Assembly: GCF_024372725.1 (NCBI RefSeq) | Contig: NZ_VOUA01000004.1 | Span: forward strand, 62,001 to 126,000 | Origin: Methanosarcina sp. KYL-1 | Lineage (GTDB): Archaea; Halobacteriota; Methanosarcinia; Methanosarcinales; Methanosarcinaceae | Length of the DNA stretch: 64,000 nucleotides | Reading direction: 5' to 3' | In this document: positions 41,538 through 50,269 of the stretch, piece by piece | Layout of the letters: every line of letters starts with the position of its first letter | Position numbering within the stretch: the first letter of the stretch is position 1 | Notes under the pieces: model-generated | Told to the model about the DNA's origin: nothing | The model's input: the letters and a program-made list of their open reading frames with translations, nothing else | The model's database searches: none | Translations under genes and position numbers: made by a program

Positions 41538-42329
41538 TTAAAGCCCGAGCACGTCGTCCATATTATAAATTCCGGGGTTTTGCCCGCAGACCCATTCGGC
41601 TGCGCGGACTGCACCCTTGGCAAAGATCTGGCGGGAGTGGGCCATGTGGCGGACCTCTATCCTTTCGGAGTTGCCTACGAAAAGTACGGTGTGGTCCCCG
41701 GTGATATCTCCTCCGCGCACGGCGTGGATTCCTATTTCCTTGCCGCGGGGGGCAATGCCTTCCCTGCCGTAGACGTATTCCTTGCCGCCCAGGGCTTCGC
41801 TGATCACGTCAGCTGCCCTGAGTGCAGTGCCGCTTGGGGCATCTTTCTTCTGGTTGTGGTGGGCCTCGATGATCTCGATGTCGTAATCTGCAAGGTACTT
41901 TGCAGCTTCCCTGACGATCTTGAAAAAGACGTTGACACCTACCGAGAAGTTCGGGGCGATCACTGCACTGACCCTGTTTTTCTGGATCGCGCCGTCAATT
42001 ACAGTCCTCTGTTCCTGAGTCAGGCCCGTTGTGCCTATGATCAGGTTGACTCCGCACCCTGCGGCTATCGGGGCGTTAACCACGGTTGCGCCGGCTACGG
42101 TAAAGTCGATCAGGACATCGGCTTCGGTCTTCTGCAGGACCGTTTCGAGGTCTTTTACGTCCGATATCTGGATTCCCAGGTTGCCCACATGGGCGAATTC
42201 CCCTGCATCTTTTCCGACGTTGCCTATGTCAAAGGCGGCAACAAGCTGCATTTCCGGGGAGCAGGTTATGTTTTCGATAATTAAGGAGCCCATCCTGCCG
42301 CAGGCTCCGACTACTGCTGCGTTGATCAT
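41538..42329 (-). CDS. dapB: 4-hydroxy-tetrahydrodipicolinate reductase
   Basis: Second step of lysine/diaminopimelate synthesis, reducing the DapA product with NAD(P)H. The Rossmann start AVVGACGRMG is at residues 5-14. The family signature EAHHNQKKDAPSGTA near 155-169 holds the catalytic His and substrate Lys. GTTGLT near 98 is also typical. The length of 263 residues is standard. It overlaps dapA by 4 nt, and rps17e leads the same strand, so the three are probably one operon. Confidence 0.96.
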   Translation of the reverse strand: MINAAVVGACGRMGSLIIENITCSPEMQLVAAFDIGNVGKDAGEFAHVGNLGIQISDVKDLETVLQKTEADVLIDFTVAGATVVNAPIAAGCGVNLIIGTTGLTQEQRTVIDGAIQKNRVSAVIAPNFSVGVNVFFKIVREAAKYLADYDIEIIEAHHNQKKDAPSGTALRAADVISEALGGKEYVYGREGIAPRGKEIGIHAVRGGDITGDHTVLFVGNSERIEVRHMAHSRQIFAKGAVRAAEWVCGQNPGIYNMDDVLGL

Positions 42330-43201
42330 GCCAGAACCCCGATTTTCCTTAGTTCGTTTGCAAGCTTTTCAGTGTTTGCATCGCTGAGGGGAGCCAGGGG
42401 GAGCCTTACATGCCCGCTCGCAAGCCCGACCAGTTCGGCGGCCTTCTTGACCGGGATCGGGTTTGTTTCAAGGAAGAGGGCACGGATCAGGGGGGCCATT
42501 TCAAAGTGGAGTTTCCTTGCGGTTTCATAGTCTCCCTTGAGGGCCGCATTCACCATCCCGGACATCTTGTCCGGCACGATATTTGCAGCAACGGAAATGA
42601 CTCCGCTGCCTCCTACAGACAGGATCGGAAGGGTCAGCCCGTCCTCACCTGAAAGGACCACAAAGTCCTCGTCTACGGTTTGTTCCAGGATCTGGGTAAC
42701 CTTGCCGACGTTTCCGCTGGCTTCCTTGATTCCCACGATGTTTCCTACTCTGGCAAGTTCGGCGATGACTTCCACAGGCATGTCCTGACCTGTTCGGGAG
42801 GGAACATTGTAAAGGATCATAGGGATGTCCACAGCTTCGGCAATTTTCTTGAAGTGGGCAATCAAGCCTGCAGGGTTCGGTTTGTTGTAATAGGGAGATA
42901 TCAGGAGCACGCCGTCCACACCCGCATCTGCGGCGTGTTTTGTGAATTGGAGGGCTTCTCCCGTGTTGTTTGACCCTGTTCCTGCAATCACCGGGACTTT
43001 TGAACATTCCACGGCGATATCGATCACTTCCTCGTGCTCGGCTGCGGAGAGGGTCGCAGATTCCCCTGTGGTCCCACAGGGCACTATCCCCGAAACCCCT
43101 CCTTCTTCTACAAACGCGATGTTCCTTTGCAGGCCTTCCCTGTCAATCCTGTCGTCCTTCGTAAAAGGAGTGATCAGGGCAGGCATTGCTCCTTCAAACA
43201 T
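42326..43201 (-). CDS. dapA: 4-hydroxy-tetrahydrodipicolinate synthase
   Basis: Condenses pyruvate with aspartate semialdehyde, the first step of lysine synthesis. It is a TIM-barrel lyase of 291 residues. The Schiff-base Lys is in GIKEASG near 160, the catalytic Tyr in ILYNVPSRTG near 132, and the GTTGE motif in PCGTTGESATL near 42. It lies 50 nt after rps17e and overlaps dapB, an order known in methanogens. Confidence 0.96.
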   Translation of the reverse strand: MFEGAMPALITPFTKDDRIDREGLQRNIAFVEEGGVSGIVPCGTTGESATLSAAEHEEVIDIAVECSKVPVIAGTGSNNTGEALQFTKHAADAGVDGVLLISPYYNKPNPAGLIAHFKKIAEAVDIPMILYNVPSRTGQDMPVEVIAELARVGNIVGIKEASGNVGKVTQILEQTVDEDFVVLSGEDGLTLPILSVGGSGVISVAANIVPDKMSGMVNAALKGDYETARKLHFEMAPLIRALFLETNPIPVKKAAELVGLASGHVRLPLAPLSDANTEKLANELRKIGVLA

Positions 43202-43251
43202 GTCAGATCCCCACCTGTTTCCCGGAAATTAGTAAGCCGTTCCTTCAGCCT

Positions 43252-43509
<258 letters not shown>

Positions 43510-43567
43510 TTAATGGTTTATTTTTGGATTGGCTACCATGTTTCCTTATGAATTCGGTTAGCGTAAA

Positions 43568-43620
43568 GTCGGAGAGGCACCGGGTAATTACCTGAACCAG
43601 GCCTCCTTTCGTCTCCGATT
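43568..43620 (-). promoter_or_regulatory. Structured element upstream of rps17e-dapAB
   Basis: Outer arms TCGGAGA (43569-43575) and TCTCCGA (43612-43618) pair perfectly. Inside, GAGGC (43574-43578) and GCCTC (43601-43605) can pair in a competing fold, and GGTAATTACC (43583-43592) is a palindrome. The alternative pairings resemble a regulatory leader, and it lies in the likely 5' region of the operon. The transcription start is unknown, so it could instead be a DNA-level operator. Confidence 0.45.
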
Positions 43621-43879
43621 TAAGTGATTAATGGAAACTGGATGCAAAAATTTAATTAATTAATAATTTTGTCGACTAATAGGTAACTTGGGATTTATAA
43701 GTTTTGGGGTAAAAAAGATTTTCGGGCAATGGCCTTTACCTTTTTATAAATCCCTGAGCCTTCCGTTTTTTCAGGGAGGGACCGGGGACTTGCCCGGAAA
43801 GTCGGGCCTTTTCCCGATTCTCTCCTATTAAGGTTCCCTGTCCTATTAAGGCTCCCTGCCATTTACTTGCGTTTGATCC
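43621..43879. other. Upstream intergenic DNA with hairpin and short direct repeats
   Basis: AT-rich DNA (43650-43770) with possible promoters for rps17e on the minus strand, a GCCCG/CGGGC hairpin followed by CTTTT at 43792-43812, and a direct repeat TCCTATTAAGG(T/C)(T/C)CCCTG twice within 43824-43859. No gene is seen. Confidence 0.4.
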
Positions 43880-44173
43880 TTATTTCCTGTAGTCCGTTTT
43901 TCCAAGGAACCGGTCAAGGGTCCCGGAATCAGTGAAAACTTTCTCCCTGGCTCCTTTGCGGTTGACAAAAAGCCCGAGCAAAACTATTAGAAGGCCCAGG
44001 TCCGGTTTTGCCTCCACGGCAGCGGCCCCTACCAGGATCAGGGACGAGGCTGCAAGCCCTTTGAGGGCTCCTTTCCGGTAGGAGCGAAAGCCTGTCCTTT
44101 TGTAAATCCTTATGTCCCGGAGGGTCAGGAAAAGGACCACAAAGTAGGCAAACATTGCAATTTCCAGATACAT
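43880..44173 (-). CDS. Small membrane protein
   Basis: Protein of 97 residues with three hydrophobic segments (EIAMFAYFVVLFLTL, GLAASSLILVGAAAVEA, LGLLIVLLGLFVN), basic loops (IYKRTGFRSYRKG) and a polar tail. No named family is recognised. It stands alone on the minus strand with non-coding DNA on both sides. Confidence 0.55.
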   Translation of the reverse strand: MYLEIAMFAYFVVLFLTLRDIRIYKRTGFRSYRKGALKGLAASSLILVGAAAVEAKPDLGLLIVLLGLFVNRKGAREKVFTDSGTLDRFLGKTDYRK

Positions 44174-44428
44174 TCTCTTCTCCGTTCTTTTTTCTTGTAA
44201 CCGGCTAAAACCGGCATTTTAAGCCCTTCGGGCAAGGTATGTAAGAATCAGGTGTATGAGCTAATATATAAAACCATTCTGTTTTACTCCTGCGGATAAA
44301 AGCCGGGAATTCGGAGAAGCTTAAATGTAACGGCCTGTGCTTGATGAAATCCAAAAGAGACAAAATTTAATGTTAAATCCTAAAATATCGGTAATTTAAA
44401 CGTGGATGCATCCGGGTACAAATGTTTT

Positions 44429-44815
44429 TCAGGAGATGAACCCGAAAAGCAGCAAATACACCCCGATTCCCATTAAGAAAGTCCCTGCCCAGCAAAGGAT
44501 CCCCAGGTCCATGTATTTTTTGCCCTTCCATTTCCAGCGGTTAGTGACAAAGATTATCCCGAGGAGGATCGTAAGAGTTCCCATGAGCCTGTGGAGGGTA
44601 AGGACTGCCTGGTATGAAGGAAGTGTAAGGCCTATGCTTGCTGAGTACAGCATGTAGAGTACGGATGGGACGGTCAGGAAAAAGGCGATTGTAGCAATCT
44701 TCCCGTGCAGGCTTATGCTCTTTTTTTTCCTGTAAAGGGCATAAACGAGAATTGCAAAGGCAAGAATCTGGTCCAGAAGTGAAAAGTCTGATAACGTAAA
44801 AGGCCTTGAAAACAT
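44429..44815 (-). CDS. Four-helix membrane protein, possibly heme-binding type
   Basis: Protein of 128 residues with four hydrophobic helices. Two histidines sit at helix ends (KSISLHGKIATIAFF near 37 and VLTLHRLMGTLT near 79), a placement that resembles small DUF420-like or cytochrome b561-like proteins. With only two clear histidines this remains a guess. It is encoded upstream of and on the same strand as no obvious partner. Confidence 0.55.
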   Translation of the reverse strand: MFSRPFTLSDFSLLDQILAFAILVYALYRKKKSISLHGKIATIAFFLTVPSVLYMLYSASIGLTLPSYQAVLTLHRLMGTLTILLGIIFVTNRWKWKGKKYMDLGILCWAGTFLMGIGVYLLLFGFIS

Positions 44816-44928
44816 ATAATTCCCCTGATAATCCCCTGAAAAAAGATTATCTGGAAAGTATTTATTATTTCCCGAAAACCCTGTATTTCTTTCTTTTCCC
44901 TTCTTTTCCCTTTCCCTTTTCCTTTTTT

Positions 44929-45708
44929 TTATAAGATCCCAGGGTCAATGAACCCGCCCAGGAAGAACAGCCCCAGGAAAAACGGCTGGTGGGCGAAGTA
45001 TATGGCAAGGGAATGTTTCCCCAGGGAGGAAAGGCCTTTAAAGGAAATATCTGTCCCGGAAGCGAATCCGGGGACTTCAAACTGCCTTTTTCCCCCTGTG
45101 TACAGGGAACTGCCCAGGTAAATTCCAAGCAAAAGCACCCCGAACCAGGGGAAGATCGGGAAATAGTCCAGGCTCCGGAAGTGTTCGGGACGGAAGCCGA
45201 GCCAGAGCAGGGAGGAAAATCCGAAAGTCCTGTGTCTGAGGTAAAGCCCGAAAAGGCCGAAAAACAGGCCGAAAAACAGGTTTTCTTTTCCGTACTTCAA
45301 GAATGGATAAGCGAGTACGGCTGAGACCCCGAAAAAGTGCAGGATCCCGAAGATAATATACTGTCCGGGAAGAAAAATCCAGGTTATGCCTGTAAGCAGG
45401 AGCCCCAGGGAAAAGAGTTTTACTCCCCTTTTCAGGTATTTCGGGAATATCCCCGGGGAGGTATTTCCTTCAATTTCCGGTTTCTTCTTGTGAGCTCTTG
45501 AATAACTGATCGAAAGGGCGGTTCCGGAAACCATAATGAAGAGAAAGGCCGAACCTCTGCCCGCCCAGAGCAGGGGTCCTGAATTGAGTTTAAATTCGGC
45601 AATCCCGAAAAAATCAAGGTCATAGAGAAAGTGGTATACCAGCATGAAAAGGACAGCTAGCCCCCTTATTAAGTCGATTTCCGGGAAACGGTTTGTTTGC
45701 AGGTGCAT
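44929..45708 (-). CDS. DUF1624 membrane acyltransferase-like protein
   Basis: Multi-helix membrane protein of about 259 residues resembling the heparan-alpha-glucosaminide N-acetyltransferase group (DUF1624). The family start is clear: EIDLIRGLAVLFMLVYHFLYDL with the conserved Arg, followed by GRGSAFLFIMVSGTALSISYSRA. About seven helices follow, ending GKHSLAIYFAHQPFFLGL. I use the ATG at 45708 because the family begins there; a 51-residue upstream extension in the same frame is poorly folded and low in hydrophobicity. Such proteins may acetylate sugars of cell-surface glycans. Confidence 0.78.
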   Translation of the reverse strand: MHLQTNRFPEIDLIRGLAVLFMLVYHFLYDLDFFGIAEFKLNSGPLLWAGRGSAFLFIMVSGTALSISYSRAHKKKPEIEGNTSPGIFPKYLKRGVKLFSLGLLLTGITWIFLPGQYIIFGILHFFGVSAVLAYPFLKYGKENLFFGLFFGLFGLYLRHRTFGFSSLLWLGFRPEHFRSLDYFPIFPWFGVLLLGIYLGSSLYTGGKRQFEVPGFASGTDISFKGLSSLGKHSLAIYFAHQPFFLGLFFLGGFIDPGIL

Positions 45709-45880
45709 TGGAATACGTTCCTGAAAAAACCTATGAAACCTCCTATATAAATAGGCTCGGAAGTGAGATCCAAACGCAGGCTCAGGTCTTTTTTTCGGGA
45801 AGTAGGGAATGGAAAAAAGTAAAAGGTTTTTGGTTTTTTCGCTCTTTTTTCCCTTTTCCACTGGTTTTTCATTTCCTTTC

Positions 45881-45950
45881 CTTTACCTCCTCCTTTCCTT
45901 TACCTCCTCCTTTCCTTTACCTCCTCCTTTCCTTTACCTCCTCTTTTCCT
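45881..45950. repeat. 17-bp tandem repeat array
   Basis: Four units of CTTTACCTCCTCCTTTC starting at 45881, 45898, 45915 and 45932. The array is entirely pyrimidine on the plus strand apart from the A, and ends at the stop of the surface protein at 45951. Confidence 0.8.
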
Positions 45951-47924
45951 TTACTCCTTCTTTTTCTTTGTAGCCACCCATAACATGATTATAAGTACAA
46001 ACCCAATGATGAAACTGGCTGCCTTAAGCATATTCTTTATCCAGGAAGACTCTTTTACTTCAGAAGGGACGGCTCCTGCTTCTTCAACAGCTGAATCCCC
46101 TGACGCAAGTCCTCCTGTTTTATCCTGGATTGCCGTTTCCGGGTCCTTTTCAGGGGTTATTTCTACGGGATCAGTTATTTTCCGGGCAGCTATGGAAAAT
46201 GGAGAAAACCCGGGAGTTTCGGCTTCAAAATATAGGTAGCTGCTGTCCTCGCCCACCTGCCGGGTAGTAAGCCGGGTCCATTTTCCTTCATTAAACCTTT
46301 CCATAGCTACTGAGCCGACTTCAATGCCGTTTTCGGTGAGCCATTCTTTCCTGACCCTGAACCCTATGACTGCATTTTCGATATTTTTGGAGCTTGCGGT
46401 CCCTTCATTTCCTACCCATATATTCATATTCTCATAAATTTCCCCTTCGGGCAGTTCCGGGACAAGTGTGGACTTTCCCCTTAGCATCTCGACTATGGTG
46501 GTGACCTTTCCTAAAGTTCTCTTCGGGTCAAAATCCACATAATCAACACAGGTCACGTTCATCGGGAATATGAATTTCACGTGGTTGCCGCTGGCAATAT
46601 ACTGCTGAGAAAGTTCCCTGGCCCTTACGTTACTGGCAGGCTCGGGAGAACCTCCTCCACCACCTCCGCCGCCTCCGCTTGAGGAACCTCCTCCACCGCC
46701 TCCGCCGCTTCCGCCACCACCCGTCTTCTTTTCGAGGATTTCCAGGTCCTTCTGGTCAAAGGCAACAAGCCCCTTTTCGGGCTGGTATGCCCCGGAAAGC
46801 AGGACGTAGTCTCCTGGTGGAAGGTCTTCGGTTGTAAGGGAAAACGCACTCTGGTTACCTATTATAATGCTCCCGTTCCCTTCTCCTATAATCTTAGGGA
46901 TTTTTTCCTGGAGTTCATTTCTATTCAGTTTGGAATTGTAGTTCGAGGAATTAATCCCAAATTCTCCGATCATTTCTATACCGTTTATGAAGAGGTCGGT
47001 CCCGTTCCATGTACCGTTGGATTCAAGCCTTATGTCAGCTCTGTATGCGCTTTCTTCAATCAGCAAAGCTCCGTAAGTATACTCTGCTTCTCCGGCTGAA
47101 TCCTCCAGTTCCATGCACACTTCCAGGTCATTTCCTTCTTCAAGGCTTGAGGGAGCTGAGACGTTGACTGTGTAATCCACGACTTCAAAGGCTGTCGCAG
47201 AAAGAACTTTTATGTTTCCGGAATTGCTTCCGTTAAGCAGGATAACTATTCCGTGAAGGCCTGCACTTTGCTTTCCGAGGTTCAGGGCCGAAAAATCCCC
47301 TGAGGCGTTCAGGGTCACTGTATTAATTTTTTCATGAGAATTGGTAATATTGTCAAAAAAGGCATTGCAGCTGGCAAGTTCCCCATTTATCAGGTAATCA
47401 ATTCCGTTTTCAAGTGAACCGGAGCTTGCATTGGCCAGATAAATGTCGACCTTCTCGTTCTTGAAGGTATCAGCACCTTTAAATTCCACACAGACTTCAT
47501 CGTTGACCGTGTAAATTTTGTGGGTGGAGTATGGATAGCTCAGGAAGTAATCGCTGTAATTGTTCACATTAAGGTAGAGGTCGGCACCTCCGTACCTCAT
47601 GTGGTTTACCCCGTTATATGTGAACGTAAGTTCCGGGATTTTGACTTGTTTTCCTCCACAGAAGACGACCCAGTTTCCTTCGGTAGGGCTGCTGCTGTGG
47701 TCCGCAAACCACAGGTACTCTCCGCCGTCTTCCATTCTGGCGATGTATGTATCGTCCGGGAAGGTTCCTCCAAGAGCAGGGGCTGTGATGCTCAAGCTCA
47801 ACACTATAAATGCCAATAATATTCCTGGTTTATTTTTCAGATCCCATTCCCCCGCGAGTTTTCTCATTCCTGTTCTTATCTGGCAGAAAGATAGGTGATT
47901 CTGTATTTTTTCCATTTTCTCCAT
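45951..47924 (-). CDS. PGF-pre-PGF surface protein, cassette A
   Basis: Anchored extracellular protein of about 640-657 residues. A signal helix (PGILLAFIVLSLSITAPALGG) starts near residue 33; several in-frame ATGs precede it, so the exact start is unclear. Residues 55-400 form the lineage-specific domain I associate with TIGR04279 (GEYLWFADH, EGNWVVF near the start; PPGDYVLLSGAYQPEKGL and LVAFDQKDLEIL near the end). A run of Gly/Ser repeats links to a PGF-pre-PGF domain (ARELSQQYIASGNHVKF ... FEAETPGFSPFSIA), then an acidic linker and a C-terminal helix with KKKKE. The homolog at 54826 has the same domains in the same order. The companion gene lies 48 nt upstream. Confidence 0.85.
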   Translation of the reverse strand: MEKMEKIQNHLSFCQIRTGMRKLAGEWDLKNKPGILLAFIVLSLSITAPALGGTFPDDTYIARMEDGGEYLWFADHSSSPTEGNWVVFCGGKQVKIPELTFTYNGVNHMRYGGADLYLNVNNYSDYFLSYPYSTHKIYTVNDEVCVEFKGADTFKNEKVDIYLANASSGSLENGIDYLINGELASCNAFFDNITNSHEKINTVTLNASGDFSALNLGKQSAGLHGIVILLNGSNSGNIKVLSATAFEVVDYTVNVSAPSSLEEGNDLEVCMELEDSAGEAEYTYGALLIEESAYRADIRLESNGTWNGTDLFINGIEMIGEFGINSSNYNSKLNRNELQEKIPKIIGEGNGSIIIGNQSAFSLTTEDLPPGDYVLLSGAYQPEKGLVAFDQKDLEILEKKTGGGGSGGGGGGGSSSGGGGGGGGGSPEPASNVRARELSQQYIASGNHVKFIFPMNVTCVDYVDFDPKRTLGKVTTIVEMLRGKSTLVPELPEGEIYENMNIWVGNEGTASSKNIENAVIGFRVRKEWLTENGIEVGSVAMERFNEGKWTRLTTRQVGEDSSYLYFEAETPGFSPFSIAARKITDPVEITPEKDPETAIQDKTGGLASGDSAVEEAGAVPSEVKESSWIKNMLKAASFIIGFVLIIMLWVATKKKKE

Positions 47925-47972
47925 TCTTTTCTCGTATGCAATTCAGGTTTGCAGTGAACTGGTCCAGCAAAA

Positions 47973-48860
47973 TTATTCCTCTCCATCGTTTCTTTTTTTC
48001 CTGGAGGTTGTCAGAAGAAACACCGCACCTGTTAGACTTCCTGCAAACAAATATAATAAGTTAATAGCGAATTCACCCATCCAGGAACTTTCGCTCTCCG
48101 GGGTGAACTCTTTTGAAGTAATCTCAGAATTTTCGTTTTGGGCTATGTTCTCGCGCTGTTCAGAAATGCTCTGTACACTTGAGATGCTTATACCCTCGTT
48201 TTCTTCAGGCAGGGTTTGAACCTGCTGGACGGTTTCGCTCCCATCCGGGCTTAAAATAATTTTCTTCTCCGAACCTTTAATTTCCACTTCAAAGTTCTCT
48301 GCAGGGACCGATTCCGTATTGTAGGTGTAGCTGAATGCTCCATCAGGGCCTGCTTTCAGTTTTTGAAGAGAGATAATTTTCAGTTTCACGCCCGAAACTC
48401 CCTTTTTTGCTTTGCCGTCTATCAGGACATGGTATTCTCCGGGAGGGGCTCCTGTATGGGACACGCTGGCGGTCCCACCGCTTGCCCAGGCACTTTCTGT
48501 TATCCAGAGGACATTTTTCATTTTAACTTTCAGGTTCTCTACTTCTTCTGCCCTGACAGTAAAAAGGCTTTCAAAATTCAGGATCTCGACATCGTTAAGT
48601 TCGTAACTGTATTCCCCGACGTAGACCGGAACTGTCTTTTCAAATGAGATGGAAATTTCTACTTCTTCTCCCGGAGCAGCAGTTCCCCTTACCTTAAAGG
48701 CTTCTCCTGCCTCAGGGTTTTCAGGGATGATGTCCCATTTGCTCACTTCTGCAGCAGCAGGAAGGGCCGTCATCCCGATTAACATGATCAGGATTATAAA
48801 AAGCAGGCAGCCTGACGCTGTCCCCCCTATCCAGTGTTGTTTGGGCGCCTTAGCTTTCAT
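47973..48860 (-). CDS. Ig-like companion surface protein, cassette A
   Basis: Exported protein of 295 residues: N-terminal helix (LLFIILIMLIGMTALPAAA), a beta-rich extracellular region of two Ig-like units, a Gln/Glu/Ser-rich spacer and a C-terminal helix with a basic tail (TTSRKKRND). Landmarks are WDIIPENPEAGEAFKVRG, SFEKTVPVYVGEYSYEL, KNVLWITESAWASGG, VSHTGAPPGEYHVLIDGKA and FSYTYNTESVPA. Homologs are at 52641 and 56742. It is the first gene of a likely two-gene operon with the PGF-pre-PGF protein. A GGGAG ribosome binding site is present. Confidence 0.78.
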   Translation of the reverse strand: MKAKAPKQHWIGGTASGCLLFIILIMLIGMTALPAAAEVSKWDIIPENPEAGEAFKVRGTAAPGEEVEISISFEKTVPVYVGEYSYELNDVEILNFESLFTVRAEEVENLKVKMKNVLWITESAWASGGTASVSHTGAPPGEYHVLIDGKAKKGVSGVKLKIISLQKLKAGPDGAFSYTYNTESVPAENFEVEIKGSEKKIILSPDGSETVQQVQTLPEENEGISISSVQSISEQRENIAQNENSEITSKEFTPESESSWMGEFAINLLYLFAGSLTGAVFLLTTSRKKRNDGEE

Positions 48861-49363
48861 AAAATCTTCTCCCGCATCTTCTTTTTTTTCTTCTTAAGTT
48901 TATTTATGTTGCATTTTTCCAGGTTTTTAAATCTTCAGTTTTTCTTGATTCAAAGTACTTATACTTTTCATTTTTTTCAAGGACATTCTTCTCAAAATTT
49001 GCTATAAGTTTTGTCTATCTAAAGCCTGTAAGTTAGCTGCTTTATGATTTTAAGAGCTTTATTAGAGAAGTTTTTCTAGAATTTTCTCTGGAAACATATA
49101 TAATAATTTCTTTAAAATATATACGATTATTTTTTAATGTATTTTACATCAATTAAACTATTTTGATTTTAATTAATTAAACTGTTTTAATTTTACATCA
49201 ATTAAACTATTTTGATTTTAATTAATCTATTTTATGTAATTCTTAAACTAACCTTTTATAAGACCAGGCAATCAGAAGTTTACGATTCTTGCCCGTCTCT
49301 TCTTTGGAATTTAATGGGAGGTCTATCTTTCACTTAAGGTTTTTTTATTTAGTTGCCTTTTAT
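48861..49363. other. AT-rich gap with a 37-bp direct repeat
   Basis: About 500 bp. ATTTTACATCAATTAAACTA and the following 17 bp occur twice, at 49141-49177 and 49190-49226, 49 bp apart. No gene is seen. In cassette B the matching gap holds the 86-residue membrane protein gene, which is absent here. Confidence 0.6.
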
Positions 49364-50269
49364 TCAATAGAGTCCTATTAAGGGGCTCAGATGGGGAATT
49401 ATCCCGAACAGGAACACATTTAAAGAACCGTGAATCAGTGTGATGAGGAAGATACTCCTTGTTCTGCGATATATGTCTCCAATGAAAATCCCCACAAAGA
49501 AAGCATACGCAATTTCGTAAGGGCTTCCGTACCCTGAGTGCATGACCCCGAAAAGAAGGCTTGCAAAGAAGATGCCTCCTGCAGATCCAAAAAACTCTTC
49601 CAGCCTTGTCTGGAGGATTGACCTGAAGATGAGCTCCTCTATCAGGGCTACGAAGAAGACCATTACGATTATAAGTTGCAGAAGGTTTACGATGGAGAGG
49701 TCCGGGATAAGGGGCTCTGTCCGGATGAATGAGTACTCTCCTGCCCCCAGGAGTAAGCCTGCAAGGAGGGAAAAGGGAAGATAAATCCATATATTTTTGA
49801 GAGTCCTCTCCTTTTTTTCATAGGTGATTCCCTGGTGTATGAAAGCCATTGTTGCAGGAATTGCCAGAGGGGCATAAACGAATATAAAACAATACAGGGA
49901 GGCGTCGAAAAAGATGGGCATTGAAAGGTTGACCAGGCGGAGGATGGGGAGGAGCATAAAAGCCTGGTAGAGTTTTTTCATTTCCCTGTCTTTTGTGGCC
50001 GTGATGATGAAAGAAAAGCCCAGAAGGAGGAGGGTATGCGCAAGCACGGTTTCTTTTGTCCTTCCTTCGTAGAGCAGCAGTTCTATAAAAACAATCGCAA
50101 TTATGGGAGCAACTACAAAGGGAAGCGTTCTAAGTAGATTGGTTTTTTCTTCTTTGAATTCGGTTTTTTCTTCATTATGCGTTTCAAGTTCCTTTTTCAG
50201 TCCCAGTAGAGAGGAGTAATCTTTCTCCAGTTCTTCAGGGCTGCCTGTAAATTCCGAACTTTCCATCAT
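49364..50269 (-). CDS. CPBP-family intramembrane metalloprotease, cassette A
   Basis: Integral membrane protein of 301 residues with about eight helices. The CPBP (CAAX-protease-like) motifs are intact: VALIEELIFRSILQTRLEE (EExxxR), FGVMHSGYG (FxxxH) and LIHGSLNVFLFG (HxxxN). Family members process or remodel membrane proteins. It starts at an ATG overlapping the DUF1616 stop, so both are made together. It is closely similar to the protein at 58849. A role with the surface proteins next to it is inferred from conserved gene order. Confidence 0.87.
   Translation of the reverse strand: MMESSEFTGSPEELEKDYSSLLGLKKELETHNEEKTEFKEEKTNLLRTLPFVVAPIIAIVFIELLLYEGRTKETVLAHTLLLLGFSFIITATKDREMKKLYQAFMLLPILRLVNLSMPIFFDASLYCFIFVYAPLAIPATMAFIHQGITYEKKERTLKNIWIYLPFSLLAGLLLGAGEYSFIRTEPLIPDLSIVNLLQLIIVMVFFVALIEELIFRSILQTRLEEFFGSAGGIFFASLLFGVMHSGYGSPYEIAYAFFVGIFIGDIYRRTRSIFLITLIHGSLNVFLFGIIPHLSPLIGLY

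Noticed and set aside
41580-42284. Rightward 234-codon frame opposite dapB
   Set aside because: Antisense shadow of a well-identified enzyme gene.
43561-43625. Possible tRNA-like fold upstream of rps17e
   Set aside because: Length and arms do not give a cloverleaf with a T-loop; treated as a leader or operator structure instead.
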